From contig CAZHQG010000001.1 of the NCBI GenBank assembly GCA_964534275.1, positions 124,001 to 188,000 of the forward strand: DNA of 64,000 nucleotides. Direction: 5' to 3'. Position numbers and translations under genes: made by a program. The DNA comes from HRBIN30 sp964534275. GTDB taxonomy: Bacteria; Desulfobacterota; Binatia; HRBIN30. The notes below the pieces were generated by a model. The model did no database searches and was not told where the DNA came from. It saw only the letters and a program-made list of their open reading frames with translations. Below, piece after piece: positions 42,085 to 50,168 of the stretch. Each line of letters begins with the position of its first letter. The first letter of the stretch is position 1.

Positions 42085-43371
42085 ATGCGCAACTTGGCTT
42101 CGCGCCGGCTGTGGGGACGAGTGGTTTGGGGAATGGTGTTGGTGTTCGTAGCCGCAAGCGTCGGGAATTGCCGGGGGCGTGGGGAAGTGCCCAAAGTACT
42201 GCGGGTCTGGGCCATGGGCAAGGAAGGGGAGTATCTGGCAGCGACAGTGCACGGTACGATCGTCGCCGGGTGCCGGGTGGAAGTGCAGCGATTACCGTGG
42301 AGCGCGGCACACGAAAAGCTGCTTACCGCGTTTGTCGCCGGCACCTTGCCGGATGTGATCCAGCTTGGCAGCACGTGGGTGCCAGAGTTCGCTGCAGTGG
42401 GCGCCATTGCGTGTGGCGAGGTTAGCGATTGGCGAGAGCGAGACCTGTTTCCTGGGGCGCTGGACACCGTGATGATCGACGGGCGCATGTGCGCGGTGCC
42501 TTGGTACGTCGATACGCGTGTCTTGTTTTACCGGCGAGACCTCCTCGAGCGTGCTGGGTTCCAGCAGCCGCCGCGGACGTGGCAAGAATGGCGCCAGGCG
42601 ATGCAGAAGGTGCGGGAGCTAGGAGCGGGGCACTATGGCCTTCTGGCTCCGCTGGACGAATGGCAGTTGTTGGTTGCCTTGGCGTTGCAAGTCGGGGCGA
42701 GCCTGCTGCGCGAAAATGAGACGCGTGGAAACTTTCAAAGCGAACCGTTTCGCCGCGCCTTTTCGTTTTACGTGTCGTTGTTTCGTGATGGCCTTGCGCC
42801 GTTTACCGGCGAGGCTCAGGTAGCCAACGTGTACCAAGACTTTGCCGCGGGCTTGTTTACCTTTTACGTCACCGGACCGTGGAACCTGGGCGAGTTTCGG
42901 CGCCGGCTGCCCCCCGAGCTGCAAGAGTCGTGGGCGACAGCTTTGTTGCCCGTGCCGGATCCGGCGCTGCCCTCGGTTTCGGTGATGGGCGGCGCGAGCT
43001 TGGCGGTGGTTCGCTCGAGCGCGCATCCGGAAGCCGCACGGGAACTCATCGCCGCGCTGCTGCAGCCGGATGAGCAGGTGCGCTTTTACCGCACGACCGG
43101 AGACTTGCCGGTTCTCCGCACCGCGTGGGAAGACCCTGGATTGCAAACGGATTCGCGATTGACCGCGTTTCGCTTGCAACTCGAGAACGCGCGGCCAACG
43201 CCCAAAGTCCCAGAGTGGGAGCGCATTGCTGGGCTTCTCGTGCAGTACACAGAACTCGTCGTGCGCGAACGACTTTCCACCGAGGCCGCGTTGGCCCGTC
43301 TCGACGCGGAGGCCGACCGAGTGCTGGAGAAGCGCCGGTGGTTGTTGCAGCGCACGCAAGCCGCAGAATAA
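42085..43371 (+). CDS. ABC sugar-type transporter, extracellular solute-binding protein
   Basis: Binding protein of a CUT1-type importer (428 aa). The N-terminus MRNLASRRLWGRVVWGMVLVFVAASVGNC is a signal sequence with Cys29 after GN, an imperfect lipobox. VLRVWAMGKEGEYL, LLTAFVAGTLPDVIQLGSTWVPEFA, AVPWYVDTRVLFYRRDLLERAGFQQPPRTWQEW and VSVMGGASLAVVRSSAHPEAARELI are typical of family 1 solute-binding proteins for maltose-like or glycerol-phosphate-like compounds. An earlier in-frame ATG at 42043 would only lengthen the basic n-region. The permease genes follow after 17 bp. Sugar specificity cannot be read. Confidence 0.9.
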   Translation: MRNLASRRLWGRVVWGMVLVFVAASVGNCRGRGEVPKVLRVWAMGKEGEYLAATVHGTIVAGCRVEVQRLPWSAAHEKLLTAFVAGTLPDVIQLGSTWVPEFAAVGAIACGEVSDWRERDLFPGALDTVMIDGRMCAVPWYVDTRVLFYRRDLLERAGFQQPPRTWQEWRQAMQKVRELGAGHYGLLAPLDEWQLLVALALQVGASLLRENETRGNFQSEPFRRAFSFYVSLFRDGLAPFTGEAQVANVYQDFAAGLFTFYVTGPWNLGEFRRRLPPELQESWATALLPVPDPALPSVSVMGGASLAVVRSSAHPEAARELIAALLQPDEQVRFYRTTGDLPVLRTAWEDPGLQTDSRLTAFRLQLENARPTPKVPEWERIAGLLVQYTELVVRERLSTEAALARLDAEADRVLEKRRWLLQRTQAAE

Positions 43372-43388
43372 GGCAAGGGCAGCCTGCG

Positions 43389-44279
43389 ATGCGCCGTTCC
43401 GTTGCACTCACCGCTTGGCTGTTCTTGTTCCCGGCACTCGGGGCAATTGGGTTGTTTTTCGTGCTTCCCGTGTGCGCAAGCCTCGTGCTTAGCTTTACTG
43501 ACTTCGACATTTACGCACTGGCGCATTCGCAGAACCTTCGCTGGGTAGGCTTGGTCCAGTACCGGATGTTGTTGGCCGAGCCGTTATTTTGGCTGGCTCT
43601 GAGAAACACCTTGGTTTTCGTGGTGTTTGGAGGTGGGCTCACCATTCTCGTGGCGCTTGGTGCGGCACTCGCGGTAACGTCCGGAAGCGCGCGGCTGCAG
43701 GCGGTGTTTCGCACCGTGTTCTTTCTTCCTGTGGTCACCACCGTGGTGGCGGCAGCGGTGGTGTGGCGCGCCTGGTACCATCCTCGGGTGGGGCTTGTGA
43801 ATGCGTTTTTGGGTTGGCTGGGATTGCCCCGGGTGGACTGGTTGGGGGATCCAAACTGGGCATTGCCTGCCATCGTCATTTTTTCCGTCTGGAAAAACTT
43901 CGGCTTTCACATGGTCATCTTCATTGCTGCCTTGCAGGCCATTCCGGAGCGTTTGTACGAGGCGGCTGCGATGGACGGCGCTTCGCGCTGGCAGCAATTT
44001 TGGCGCATTACTCTCCCCATGCTCCAGCCGGCGCTCGGCTTTGTCACGTTGATCACGGTGATTGGATCCTTTCAGCTTTTTGCGGAACCGTACGTGATGA
44101 CCCAGGGCGGACCCGCCAATGCCACGTTGAGCCTGGTGCTATTGATGTATCGCAACGGGTTTCAATGGTGGAACGTGGGGCACGGAGCTGCCGTTGCTTG
44201 GGTGCTGTTCCTGATCCTGGTGCTCGTTGCGCTTGTCCTGACTCGCATTCGTGCGCACAGGGGGTGGGAGTTCGGATGA
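43389..44279 (+). CDS. ABC sugar transporter permease (MalF/UgpA type)
   Basis: Inner-membrane permease of the same importer, 296 residues with six predicted membrane helices. The EAA loop that docks the ATPase is visible as ERLYEAAAMDGASRWQQFWRITLPML (about 197-222). It begins MRRSVALTAWLFLFPALGAIGLFF. Its stop overlaps the next gene by ATGA. The short N-terminus places it with UgpA/LacF rather than the large MalF of E. coli. Confidence 0.93.
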   Translation: MRRSVALTAWLFLFPALGAIGLFFVLPVCASLVLSFTDFDIYALAHSQNLRWVGLVQYRMLLAEPLFWLALRNTLVFVVFGGGLTILVALGAALAVTSGSARLQAVFRTVFFLPVVTTVVAAAVVWRAWYHPRVGLVNAFLGWLGLPRVDWLGDPNWALPAIVIFSVWKNFGFHMVIFIAALQAIPERLYEAAAMDGASRWQQFWRITLPMLQPALGFVTLITVIGSFQLFAEPYVMTQGGPANATLSLVLLMYRNGFQWWNVGHGAAVAWVLFLILVLVALVLTRIRAHRGWEFG

Positions 44280-45118
44280 GGCTCCACCGGGCAAACAGTG
44301 TGCGTCGTTGGGCGTGGTGGAGTCTGCACGCGGGACTGACCCTCGGTGCTGTGGTGGTGCTGGCGCCGTTGGTGTGGATGGGCCTTGCCTCGGTGATGCC
44401 GGCGGGCGAGGCAAGCCAACTGCCGCCACGGTGGTGGCCGAGTGCGCCAACCTTGCAGCACTTTGCTGCGCTGTTCGCGAGTCTCGATTTGGGCCGCAAC
44501 TTTGCGAACAGTTTGTTCGTAGCCACTGCGGCGACGGCTCTGTCCGTCTCCTGCAATGCCTTGGCAGGTTATGCTTTGGCAAAACTGCGATTTGTCGGGC
44601 GCGACCGCGTGTATTCGTCGCTTTTGCTCTTGCTGGTCGTTCCAGGACAAGTGGGTATGCTTCCATTGTTCCTGTTGTTGCGCGCCTTCGGTTGGATCGA
44701 CACGTACTGGGGCGTGCTCGTACCAAGCTTGGCGAGCGTCTTCGGAATTTTTCTTGTACGCCAGTACGCGATTGGAATCCCCGACGCTTTGCTCGATGCA
44801 GCGCGCGTCGATGGCGCGAGCGAACTTCGCGTGTTTTGGTCCGTCGGGCTCCCGTTGTGTCGGCCCATTTTGGTAACCCTGGGAGTGTTCACATTTTTGG
44901 GCACGTGGAACGACTTTCTCTGGCCACTGATTGTCCTCAGCGATGCCTCGAAGCAAACCCTGCCCGTGGCCCTCGCGAGCTTGGCCGCCGAGCATGTTCA
45001 AGATACCGAACTGATGATGGCAAGCGCGGTGATCACCATGCTGCCAGCGATTGTGCTGTTTTTGGCAGCCCAGCGTGCGTACCTGCGGGGCTTGGCGGCT
45101 GGAGCGGTGAAGTTTTGA
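44276..45118 (+). CDS. ABC sugar transporter permease (MalG/UgpE type)
   Basis: Second permease (280 aa, six helices). Its EAA loop is DALLDAARVDGASELRVFWSVGLPLCRPIL. The N-terminal periplasmic loop contains PRWWPSAPTLQHFAALF as in the family. With this gene the set ends; no ATP-binding subunit (MsmK/UgpC-like) follows, the next gene being smpB 167 bp away. The complex therefore relies on an ATPase encoded elsewhere. Confidence 0.93.
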   Translation: MRLHRANSVRRWAWWSLHAGLTLGAVVVLAPLVWMGLASVMPAGEASQLPPRWWPSAPTLQHFAALFASLDLGRNFANSLFVATAATALSVSCNALAGYALAKLRFVGRDRVYSSLLLLLVVPGQVGMLPLFLLLRAFGWIDTYWGVLVPSLASVFGIFLVRQYAIGIPDALLDAARVDGASELRVFWSVGLPLCRPILVTLGVFTFLGTWNDFLWPLIVLSDASKQTLPVALASLAAEHVQDTELMMASAVITMLPAIVLFLAAQRAYLRGLAAGAVKF

Positions 45119-45284
45119 TCCGGCAGCTTGCGTAGGCGCTGGGCGGGCGTGCTTTTGCCCGGTGGCTGCTCCGAGCACCACGACTGCTGGCGGCCGTTCC
45201 TTCCGGTGCGCAAACGAGCGTTCGCGATCGATATGGCAGACGGGACTGAGTTGGTGGCTTCGGTACGCTATGGAAGTCGCGTCC

Positions 45285-45761
45285 ATGGCGAAAGAAAAGA
45301 ACAAGCCTGAACGACGCGACGTTGTGGTGAACCGTCGTGCGCGGCACGACTACCACATCGAAGAGACCATCGAGGCCGGATTGGTGCTTACAGGAAGCGA
45401 GGTGAAATCGCTGCGTGCGGGCAAAGGGCAACTGAAAGATAGCTATGCCCGGGTGAAGGACGGCGAGGTTTGGCTCCTGCACGCGCACATCAGCGAGTAC
45501 ACGCCTGCAGCCCGGTTTGGTCACGACCCGGTGCGCCCGCGAAAACTGCTGTTGCACAAGCGAGAAATCGCCCGGCTGGCTGGCAAGGTACGGGAGAAGG
45601 GGCTCACGTTGGTACCGCTGCGAATTTATTTCAAAAATGGCCGTGCCAAGGTGGAGCTCGGGCTCGCGCGCGGGAAGAAGCTGTACGACAAACGCGCTGC
45701 CATGCGGGAGCGCGACGCGCAACGGGAAATCGAGCGCTCGCTACGTGGGGGTCGGGCATGA
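45285..45761 (+). CDS. smpB: SsrA-binding protein SmpB
   Basis: tmRNA partner in ribosome rescue. The 158 residues have all family blocks: NRRARHDYHIEETIEAGLVLTGSEVKSLRAGKGQLKDSY, LLHAHISEYTPA, RPRKLLLHKREIARLAGKV and the C-terminal KKLYDKRAAMRERDAQREIER tail that enters the mRNA channel. ATG at 45285 (MAKEKNKPERR); an ATG at 45270 is also in frame. No ssrA gene was recognised nearby. The stop overlaps ogt by ATGA. Confidence 0.97.
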   Translation: MAKEKNKPERRDVVVNRRARHDYHIEETIEAGLVLTGSEVKSLRAGKGQLKDSYARVKDGEVWLLHAHISEYTPAARFGHDPVRPRKLLLHKREIARLAGKVREKGLTLVPLRIYFKNGRAKVELGLARGKKLYDKRAAMRERDAQREIERSLRGGRA

Positions 45762-46321
45762 GGCAGGGGCATGCACGAGAGCACCTTGCGGCACGTCGGT
45801 CAGGCGGGTGGCGAGAGTGGCAAATCGCGAGTCCACTCGGCCCGTTGTGGGTGGTAGCGACAGAGGACGAAGTCCTGCACCTGCTTTACTGGGCTGAACA
45901 GCGCGAGCGCCTGGAAGCACACTGGTCTCGTTGGTACGCCAGCGAGCCGAGGCCTCAGCGGAGCCCGTTGCCTCGCGTTGCTGCGTTGCTCGACCGCTAC
46001 TTCGCGGGCGACGTAGCCGCGCTGGAGGGGCTGGCTGTGGAACCGCGTGGCACGAGCTTTCAGCGTCGCGTTTGGGAAGAGCTACGCAAACTGCCGGCGG
46101 GAGCTACCGTAAGTTATGCGGGGGTGGCCCGAGCGGTGGGCAATCCCATCGGTGCCCGCGCTGTCGGCCAGGCTGTCGGCAAGAATCCCATCGTGCTGGC
46201 GATCCCTTGTCACCGGGTGATCGCTAGCGACGGTGGCCTCGGCGGATACGCTGGAGGTTCGGAGAGGAAGCAATGGTTGCTTGCTCATGAGGCCCGAGGG
46301 AGCCGTCAGCCTCGGGGATGA
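45758..46321 (+). CDS. ogt: Methylated-DNA--[protein]-cysteine S-methyltransferase
   Basis: Suicide repair protein for O6-methylguanine. In 187 residues the methyl acceptor is Cys151 in LAIPCHRVIASDGGLGGYAGG; the DNA-binding helix FQRRVWEELRKLPAGATVSYAGVARAVGNP precedes it with the Arg finger in GARAVGQAV. The N-terminal 25 residues are an unconserved polar extension. It is translated in overlap with smpB and its 3' end overlaps the convergent recombinase gene by 16 bp. Confidence 0.95.
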   Translation: MRQGHAREHLAARRSGGWREWQIASPLGPLWVVATEDEVLHLLYWAEQRERLEAHWSRWYASEPRPQRSPLPRVAALLDRYFAGDVAALEGLAVEPRGTSFQRRVWEELRKLPAGATVSYAGVARAVGNPIGARAVGQAVGKNPIVLAIPCHRVIASDGGLGGYAGGSERKQWLLAHEARGSRQPRG

Positions 46322-47217
46322 TACTTCCGGTGAACGTTGCGTAAATGTTCGCTCGCCACGTGGGTGTAAATCTGCGTGGTGCCTAGGTCAGCATGACCGA
46401 GCATCATTTGCACGGCACGCAAGTCGGCTCCGCGTTCCACTAAGTGGGTCGCAAACGAATGGCGGAGGGTATGAGGACTCAGCTTACCAGTGAGGCCTGC
46501 GCGTCGGGCGAGAAGTTCGAGCCGGCGCGCAACGTGGCGGCGTCGCAACGGCCGCCCGCGACGCGACAGAAACACGAAGCTGCTAGGTTTCCCGCCAGCC
46601 AAGCGCGGACGCACGTCGCGCAAGTACGTTTGCAGCCGTTCGCGAGCGTAGCGCCCGATGGGGACCGCTCGCTCCTTGGAACCTTTCCCGGTGACCACGA
46701 CAAAGCCAGCCTCCAGGTTGAGTTGGGACAGTTTTAAGTTGGCAACTTCGGAGACGCGCAAACCGGCTGCGTACACCAGTTCGACGAGAGTCTTGTCCCG
46801 TCGCAGGAGCAAGTCGTCCGCGGGGTCGTCGCGAAGGAGCGAGGCAATGTCTTCCACCGAGCGACTGCGTGGCAGGGTACGGGGTAGCCGGGGGCTCTGA
46901 ACGTCTTCAGCGGGGTTTTGCCGTAACCAACCCTCGCGCACGAGAAAGCGACAGAAGCTGCGCACGGCCGAAAGGCGCCGCGCGCGAGTACGCGAGCTGA
47001 GCCCGGCGCGCTGCAGGCTGTGCAAGAAGCTCGAGACATCCGCAGCCGCTAAGTGCTCCGGTCGAATCACCTCGCGCTGCTCCAGGTGACGCACAAACTC
47101 CGCGAGGTCGTGGCTGTAAGCGGCCAACGTGTGCGGAGAAGCGCCACGCTCCACTGCGAGATAGTGGAGGAACGCGTCGGTCGCTTCGTGCCACGACTGT
47201 GGCCAAGGTGCGCCCAT
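46306..47217 (-). CDS. Tyrosine recombinase of the XerC/XerD family
   Basis: Site-specific recombinase that resolves chromosome dimers at dif with a partner and FtsK. The 303 residues include the SAM-like N-domain (SWHEATDAFLHYLAVERGASPHTLAAY) and the catalytic domain with Arg154 (AAGLRVSE), Lys178, His249 and Arg252 (SPHTLRHSFATH), His275 (MLGHADLGTTQIYTHV) and the nucleophile Tyr284: complete. The short loop and chromosomal setting favour a housekeeping Xer over a phage integrase; XerC and XerD cannot be separated by eye. It starts 19 bp after glnD on the same strand. Confidence 0.93.
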   Translation of the reverse strand: MGAPWPQSWHEATDAFLHYLAVERGASPHTLAAYSHDLAEFVRHLEQREVIRPEHLAAADVSSFLHSLQRAGLSSRTRARRLSAVRSFCRFLVREGWLRQNPAEDVQSPRLPRTLPRSRSVEDIASLLRDDPADDLLLRRDKTLVELVYAAGLRVSEVANLKLSQLNLEAGFVVVTGKGSKERAVPIGRYARERLQTYLRDVRPRLAGGKPSSFVFLSRRGRPLRRRHVARRLELLARRAGLTGKLSPHTLRHSFATHLVERGADLRAVQMMLGHADLGTTQIYTHVASEHLRNVHRKYHPRG

Positions 47218-47236
47218 GGGGCATCGCCTCTGGTTG

Positions 47237-49969
47237 CTATGCCCCGGAGGCGGCCGCCTTTGCTTCGGCGGAAGCGGACTCCTCGGCGGTCAGGCGCTCG
47301 TACAGCACCGAGCGGATGCGTTCGAGTTCCGCGGGGGCAACGATTTTCTTTCCGTCCGGCCCGGTCACGTAAAACACGTCGAGCACTTGATCCACGTTGG
47401 TGGTGATTTTCGCGAGGTGGATGGACAATCCCAGGTGGTAGAGGGTGTTGGTGATCGTAAACAGCAACCCAACGCGGTCGTGCGTGTACACGTCGAGCAC
47501 CGTGTAGTGGTCCGACACCTGGTTGTCCACTTCGATTTGCGTCGGCACCTTGGGCGTATAACGTCGGGGCAGGCCAAGGCGCGGCCGGGCGCGCGCGACC
47601 AGTTCCTCGACATCCAGGCTGCCTTGGAGCACCTGCCGCAAGTTCGCCTCGGCGCGGCTCCAGCGTTCAGGGAGCGTGACCGTCTCGGGATGGTCGCCAT
47701 GCGAGATGCGGAACACGTCCACGGCCACACCGGCAGTGCTTGTGTGGATGTTTGCGGTGAGGATGTTCATTCCTTCGGCCAGCAGCACTCCGGTAATCAT
47801 CGAGAACAGCCCCGGTCGGTCGGCAGTCACCACGGTCCACTCGCTAAACGCCCGCTCGCGGAAATGGCGGACCGAGCACACCACGTCGCCAGGGTGGTCT
47901 TGGTAGTCGCGATACAGCTCCAAATGGTGGAGGATGGTTTCCTCCGGGGTCGAAAGGAAGTACCGCTCGGGCATGCCTGCCAGAAATCGTTCGCGGATCG
48001 CTTCCGGGACGGTGCTGGCGGCGGCTACCCGCTGGCGCACGCGCGCGGCGCGATCGCGGTAGTCTTCTTCGACGAACGCCTCGCGTTCGAAGACTTCGGC
48101 CGTGCGCAAGTATAGTTCCGCCAGCAGCATGTCGTGCCAACTATTCCAAATTTTCGGGCCCACGGCGCGCATGTCGGCAAAGGTCAAGAGATAAAGCCTC
48201 TTGAGATTGTCCAACGTTTCCACTCTGCGCGCAAAGTCGATGATGAGCCGGGGGTCGTGGATATCGCGCCGCTGCGCCAGGTGGGACATGTTTAAGTGCT
48301 GTGCCACAAGAAACTTCACTTGTGCAGCTTCGTCGGGGTTGAGATGCAGGCGCGCCGCAATGCCATCGCACATGGCAGCGCCTCGCTCGGAGTGGCCGCC
48401 GCCCCGGCCCTTGCCAATGTCGTGCAGGAGCATGCCGAGCAAGAGCAGGTCGACGCGATCGATGTCGCGCATGACGTGGGTCAGCAACGGCACGGCTTCG
48501 CGGTACTTGCCAGCGCGGAGCCACTCGAGTTCTTGAACCGCGCGGAGAGAGTGCTCGTCGACCGTGTAGATGTGGTAGACGTCGTGCAAGACCATGCAGG
48601 TCAAAGCTCCGAACTCGGGAAGGAATGCCCCGAGCACGCCTGCTTGGTGCATCTCGCGCAGGGTGTCCGCAACGTTGCGACCTCGCAAGATTTGGAAGAA
48701 AGCTTCCACCGTGCTCGGGTGCGAGCGCCAGGTATCGTCGAGCAAGTGCAGGTGTTCCCGCAGGAGTCGCTTGGTCGCGCGCGAGATCTTCACTTCGTGG
48801 CGTTGGGCGTCGAGGAAGATGCGTACGAAATTGCTCGGGTCTTCCTGAAGGAGTTCCGGACCGGCAATGCTGAGCAAATCGTGAGCGATCGTCACTCCGG
48901 GACGGATCCGCCGCACACGTGCCCAACTGAACGGGAAGTACGATCGCGAGCGCCGCACGCAGCGTTCGATCATGTCGGCGGCAAAGCGGTCGAGCGTTGC
49001 CGCCGACAAATAATAAGCTCGCATGAACTGCTCGACGCCTTTTAGATGCGCGCTGTCCTCGTATCCGAGGAGAGCGGCGATTCTCTCTTGGTAGTCGAAG
49101 GTGAGCTGGTCTTGATGTGCTCGGGCGAGGAAATGCAACGAGTTTCGCACGCGGAAGAGAAACTCGCGTGCTTGCTCTACTTCTTCGCGCTCTCGTTCGG
49201 TGAGAATGCCCTTCTGCACGAGCTCTGCCAAGCGGTTGGTTTTGAATTTGACCTTGGCCATCCACAGCGCGGAGTGCAGTTCGCGCAAGCCTCCCTGACC
49301 TTCTTTGATCTGGGGTTCGAGCAAGTACACCGAATCGCCGTAGCGATGATGGCGTGCGGCGATTTCGGCCAGCACTTCGGCGAAAAATCGTTCTGCGTTG
49401 CGGCTGAGGACTTCTTTCTCCATGCGCTGGGAAAATTCTTCGTACAGAGCCTGGTCGCCGCACACCAGGCGAGCGTCGAGCAACGCAGTCTTGACCTTGA
49501 AATCGCTAGCGGCCAATCGCAGGCACTCGCGTACATTCCGGAGCGCATTGCCCACGGTGAGCCGCGCATCCCACAACGTATAGAGAATCCGCTCAGCAAC
49601 GTACTCGATGAAGGGTTCCCCTTTGTGGGGATACAGGAACAACAAATCGAGGTCCGAGTACGGGTTCAGCTCGGCTCGCCCGTACCCTCCTTGGGCGACA
49701 AGTGCAAAGCGCTGGTCCAGTTGAGCAAACCGCTGGCTCGCTTCTTCGACGGAAGCTTGAAACAAGGTGTGCACGAGAGCATCGACCGCTGCCGTAAAGG
49801 CTTGCACCACCGCAGTGCCACTCGCTCCGGCAACGTGCCAGGCAAACAAGCGCTCACGCGCCGCTTCGAGGTACTCTCGAGCAGCTTGGCCCCAGTCACC
49901 CTCCAGACGAAGTTCCGGAGGTGCCGGTGGGAGCTTGGGGAACTCAGCAACGTCGGCGCGTAGATTCAT
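47237..49969 (-). CDS. glnD: [Protein-PII] uridylyltransferase/uridylyl-removing enzyme
   Basis: Glutamine sensor that uridylylates and de-uridylylates PII. The 910 residues comprise the nucleotidyltransferase motif GGYGRAELNPYSDLDL (94-109), the linker domain, an HD phosphohydrolase domain with LLHDIGKGRGGGHSERGA, and two C-terminal ACT domains (VVTADRPGLFSMITGVLLAEG and VYTHDRVGLLFTITNTLYHLG) for glutamine. All catalytic elements are intact. The length is in the normal range of 860-930. ATG at 49967-49969 (MNLRADVAEF). No glnB or amtB gene lies in the window. 199 bp without a recognisable gene separate it from mutS. Confidence 0.96.
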   Translation of the reverse strand: MNLRADVAEFPKLPPAPPELRLEGDWGQAAREYLEAARERLFAWHVAGASGTAVVQAFTAAVDALVHTLFQASVEEASQRFAQLDQRFALVAQGGYGRAELNPYSDLDLLFLYPHKGEPFIEYVAERILYTLWDARLTVGNALRNVRECLRLAASDFKVKTALLDARLVCGDQALYEEFSQRMEKEVLSRNAERFFAEVLAEIAARHHRYGDSVYLLEPQIKEGQGGLRELHSALWMAKVKFKTNRLAELVQKGILTEREREEVEQAREFLFRVRNSLHFLARAHQDQLTFDYQERIAALLGYEDSAHLKGVEQFMRAYYLSAATLDRFAADMIERCVRRSRSYFPFSWARVRRIRPGVTIAHDLLSIAGPELLQEDPSNFVRIFLDAQRHEVKISRATKRLLREHLHLLDDTWRSHPSTVEAFFQILRGRNVADTLREMHQAGVLGAFLPEFGALTCMVLHDVYHIYTVDEHSLRAVQELEWLRAGKYREAVPLLTHVMRDIDRVDLLLLGMLLHDIGKGRGGGHSERGAAMCDGIAARLHLNPDEAAQVKFLVAQHLNMSHLAQRRDIHDPRLIIDFARRVETLDNLKRLYLLTFADMRAVGPKIWNSWHDMLLAELYLRTAEVFEREAFVEEDYRDRAARVRQRVAAASTVPEAIRERFLAGMPERYFLSTPEETILHHLELYRDYQDHPGDVVCSVRHFRERAFSEWTVVTADRPGLFSMITGVLLAEGMNILTANIHTSTAGVAVDVFRISHGDHPETVTLPERWSRAEANLRQVLQGSLDVEELVARARPRLGLPRRYTPKVPTQIEVDNQVSDHYTVLDVYTHDRVGLLFTITNTLYHLGLSIHLAKITTNVDQVLDVFYVTGPDGKKIVAPAELERIRSVLYERLTAEESASAEAKAAASGA

Positions 49970-50168
49970 ACAATGCCTGGCTTTTTGGCCTTTCTCTATC
50001 GCAGGGGCCAGGGGGTGCAAGGCTCATGCGGGAAGTTTCGCTTCCGCCGAACAGGGCAAGCTCAAAGTTTGCCGAGGCTGGATGCGACACCTGGGCTCGG
50101 GCCTGGGGCGATCCTGTGCGCTGGATCGTCATGAGCGCTCTTTGACGTGCAAACCTCGCACGCAGCCG

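Noticed and set aside
45119..45284. tmRNA (ssrA) next to smpB
   Set aside because: The 166-bp gap is too short and shows no acceptor-stem or tag-peptide reading frame.
46306..47217. Phage or integron integrase
   Set aside because: The recombinase lacks the insertions and arm-binding domain of phage or integron integrases and sits behind glnD in a housekeeping context; no att-like repeats or cargo genes are adjacent.
48141..49463. Minus-strand open frame of about 440 codons
   Set aside because: Another frame of glnD on the same strand; very Arg-rich, no motif.
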